Positions 21,961 to 23,367 of a stretch of 23,367 nt of DNA are shown here, in pieces. Below the pieces are notes generated by a model. That model saw only the letters and a list, made by a program, of their open reading frames with translations, did no database searches and was not told where the DNA came from. The position numbers were made by a program, and so were the translations under genes. The stretch is from JBCBXA01 sp039816825 (lineage in GTDB: Bacteria; Pseudomonadota; Alphaproteobacteria; Rhizobiales; Rhizobiaceae), in the NCBI GenBank assembly GCA_039816825.1, contig JBCBXA010000040.1, forward strand, positions 1-23,367, read 5' to 3'. Each line of letters starts with the position of its first letter. The stretch's first letter is position 1.

Positions 21961-22716
21961 TTAAGCCGCCTTGCCAATGATATCGGCGTAGCCGTTTTCT
22001 TCGAGCTCCAGCGCCAGCGCCTTGTCACCGCTCTGGATGATCTGACCTTTGTAAAGCACGTGCACGCTGTCGGGCACGATGTGCTCCAGAAGACGCTGAT
22101 AATGGGTGATGACGAGGAAGCCACGGTTCTCGGCGCGCAGGCGGTTCACACCGTCAGAAACGATCTTCAGCGCATCGATATCGAGGCCGGAATCCGTTTC
22201 ATCGAGCACGCACATTTGCGGCGCAAGAAGCGCCATCTGCAGAATCTCGGCGCGCTTCTTTTCGCCGCCGGAGAAGCCGACATTCACCGGGCGCTTAAGC
22301 ATGTCCATATTGATGTCGAGGTCGCCGGCCGCCGCTTTCACCGCCTTGATGAAATCCGGGGTGGCCAGTTCTTCTTCGCCACGCGCGCGGCGCTGGGCGT
22401 TCATAGCCGTTTTGAGGAATGTGAGTGTTGGGACACCTGGGATTTCGACCGGGTATTGGAATGCGAGGAACAGGCCTGTAGCCGCCCGCTCGGCTGGCTC
22501 CATCTCCAGAACGCTTTCGCCGTTGAACACTATGTCGCCGCCGGTGACTTCATAGTCCTCGCGCCCGGCCAGCACGTATGACAACGTGGACTTGCCAGAC
22601 CCATTCGGGCCCATCACAGCAGCCACTTCGCCAGGCTGAATGGTCAGAGAAAGACCGTTGAGAATTTTCGTATCCGTATCCGCGATCTTCGCGTGGAGGT
22701 CTTTGATTTCGAGCAT
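21961..22716 (-). CDS. sufC: Fe-S cluster assembly ATPase SufC
   Basis: The ABC-type ATPase of the SufBC2D scaffold, 251 residues, cytosolic without membrane domain. It has Walker A GPNGSGKST (36-44), the Q loop LAFQYPVEIPGV, the ABC signature region FSGGEKKR (148-155), Walker B CVLDETDSGLD (169-179) and the switch His205 in VITHYQRLL. The form ETDSGLD is typical of SufC rather than transport ATPases. GGAGA ahead of the ATG at 22716 supports the start. A small membrane-protein gene ends 41 bp upstream, between sufB and sufC. Confidence 0.97.
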   Translation of the reverse strand: MLEIKDLHAKIADTDTKILNGLSLTIQPGEVAAVMGPNGSGKSTLSYVLAGREDYEVTGGDIVFNGESVLEMEPAERAATGLFLAFQYPVEIPGVPTLTFLKTAMNAQRRARGEEELATPDFIKAVKAAAGDLDINMDMLKRPVNVGFSGGEKKRAEILQMALLAPQMCVLDETDSGLDIDALKIVSDGVNRLRAENRGFLVITHYQRLLEHIVPDSVHVLYKGQIIQSGDKALALELEENGYADIIGKAA

Positions 22717-22757
22717 ATTGCTCTCCGTTTCTTTAGAGCGGCCCTCGACCGCGCAGA

Positions 22758-22925
22758 TCAATATCCCATCATTCCGCGAAACAGCGGCAAGATGGCCGCG
22801 GCAATGACGCCAACTGCAATGCCAATGCTTGCCCGCGTCATCCATCCGGTGGCTGTTGGTGCCGCCACCGCAAGGCCTCCACAAATAATCGCGTAGAAGA
22901 CGATGGCGGTGAAATCAAAGCTCAC
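22758..22925 (-). CDS. Small two-helix membrane protein inside the suf operon (unrecognised)
   Basis: A 55-residue frame between sufB and sufC. It starts GTG at 22925, overlapping the sufB stop in the classic GTGA arrangement, with GGAG six bases before it. It reads MSFDFTAIVFYAIICGGLAV near the start, then a short polar turn (PTATGWMTRAS) and a second hydrophobic segment IGIAVGVIAAAILPLF, ending RGMMGY. Two membrane helices with a positively charged turn are predicted. The tight overlap and good ribosome-binding site make a real gene likely. I do not recognise a family and can give no function; a membrane anchor or local partner for the Suf complex is only a guess. Confidence 0.72.
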   Translation of the reverse strand: MSFDFTAIVFYAIICGGLAVAAPTATGWMTRASIGIAVGVIAAAILPLFRGMMGY

Positions 22926-23287
22926 CCCACACTCCCCTCAAGCGAAATCGAGATCAGCTTCTGGGCCTCAACCGCGAACTCCATTGGCAGTTCCTGGATC
23001 ACTTCACGGACGAAGCCGTTGACGATGAGGGCTGTGGCCTCTTCCTCGTCGATGCCGCGCTGCATGCAGTAGAAGAGCTGGTCTTCGGAGATCTTTGAGG
23101 TTGTCGCCTCATGCTCAAACATGGCGGTGGCGTTCTTGGCCTCGATGTATGGCACGGTGTGCGCGCCGCAATCATTGCCTATCAGCAGGCTGTCGCACTG
23201 GGTGAAGTTGCGTGCGTTCTCAGCGCGGCGCGCAGCTGACACCTTGCCGCGATAGGTGTTCTGGCTCCGTCCGGCGCTGATGCCCAC
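22922..23287 (-). CDS. sufB: Fe-S cluster assembly scaffold SufB, C-terminal part (broken at the window edge)
   Basis: The last ~121 residues of SufB, the scaffold subunit on which the cluster is built. GISAGRSQNTYRGKVS, ENARNFTQCDSLLIGNDCGA with the family's conserved Cys, KISEDQLFYCMQRGIDEEEA and the ending ELPMEFAVEAQKLISISLEG match SufB closely. Toward the N terminus the match stops at about 23285. The expected SKGISAGRS is replaced by SFSVGISAGRS, and an in-frame TGA follows at 23318-23320. The remaining 80 bases show no SufB in any frame. Either sufB is truncated or interrupted here, or the edge sequence is chimeric. Given the otherwise intact operon, a sequence-end artefact is plausible. 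Confidence 0.85.
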   Translation of the reverse strand: MGISAGRSQNTYRGKVSAARRAENARNFTQCDSLLIGNDCGAHTVPYIEAKNATAMFEHEATTSKISEDQLFYCMQRGIDEEEATALIVNGFVREVIQELPMEFAVEAQKLISISLEGSVG

Positions 23288-23367
23288 GCTGAAGCTGAAC
23301 GATTCCGCGACGCGGGCTCAGCAAGACGCGCGTGAAGCGGAGGTGGAGCCCGTCTTCCGCACCTTCG

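Overview
The window reads as chromosomal DNA of a moderately GC-rich alphaproteobacterium; I cannot name the genus. The signs are a glnB-glnA pair with its own sigma-54 promoter, a SUF-type iron-sulfur operon (sufB, sufC, sufD, sufS, a DUF59 gene, sufA), a RhlE-type helicase with a basic RGG-rich tail, ParE, and GTG or TTG starts at several genes. Most of it is housekeeping or ordinary transport. I found no rRNA, tRNA, CRISPR array, phage module or full-length transposase gene.

Layout. 1-1208 (minus): the start of an MFS transporter, translationally coupled to a DeoR-family regulator whose upstream region carries five TGCA motifs spaced exactly 10 bp apart. 1297-3327 (minus): the Mg2+ transporter mgtE followed 3 bp later by a SAP/DUF6434 protein. 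3334-5544 (plus): a nitrogen-control region (NtrC-like dyads and a near-consensus sigma-54 promoter) feeding glnB and glnA, closed by a strong terminator. 5647-5799: a 50-residue highly charged small protein. 5841-8605: two direct copies of a 265-bp MITE-like element bracket an mscS-eamA pair. The second copy sits exactly between the convergent ends of eamA and a SulP transporter gene and supplies eamA with a new stop codon. 10298-10558 (minus): a small predicted lipoprotein whose start codon lies in an inverted repeat. 10835-13847 (plus): parE and an LpxH-like metallophosphoesterase. 13858-15658 (minus): a second MFS transporter and a secreted fasciclin-domain protein. 16065-17582 (plus): rhlE.

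17589-23367 (minus) is one tightly packed run: sufB (3' part only), a previously easy-to-miss 55-residue membrane protein, sufC, sufD, sufS, sufT-like, sufA, tenA and a TfoX-N protein. SufS supplies sulfur, SufBCD is the scaffold, and SufA and the DUF59 protein act in carrier or maturation steps. TenA (thiamine salvage) overlaps sufA by one base. At the right edge the sufB similarity stops abruptly at about 23285 and an in-frame stop follows, so either the gene is broken there or the sequence end is chimeric.

The observations most worth following are the MITE pair and its effect on eamA, the unannotated small membrane protein inside the suf operon, the 10-bp-phased TGCA array, the glnBA control region, the start-codon-occluding inverted repeat, and the sufB break. 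No clearly new multi-gene system is visible.
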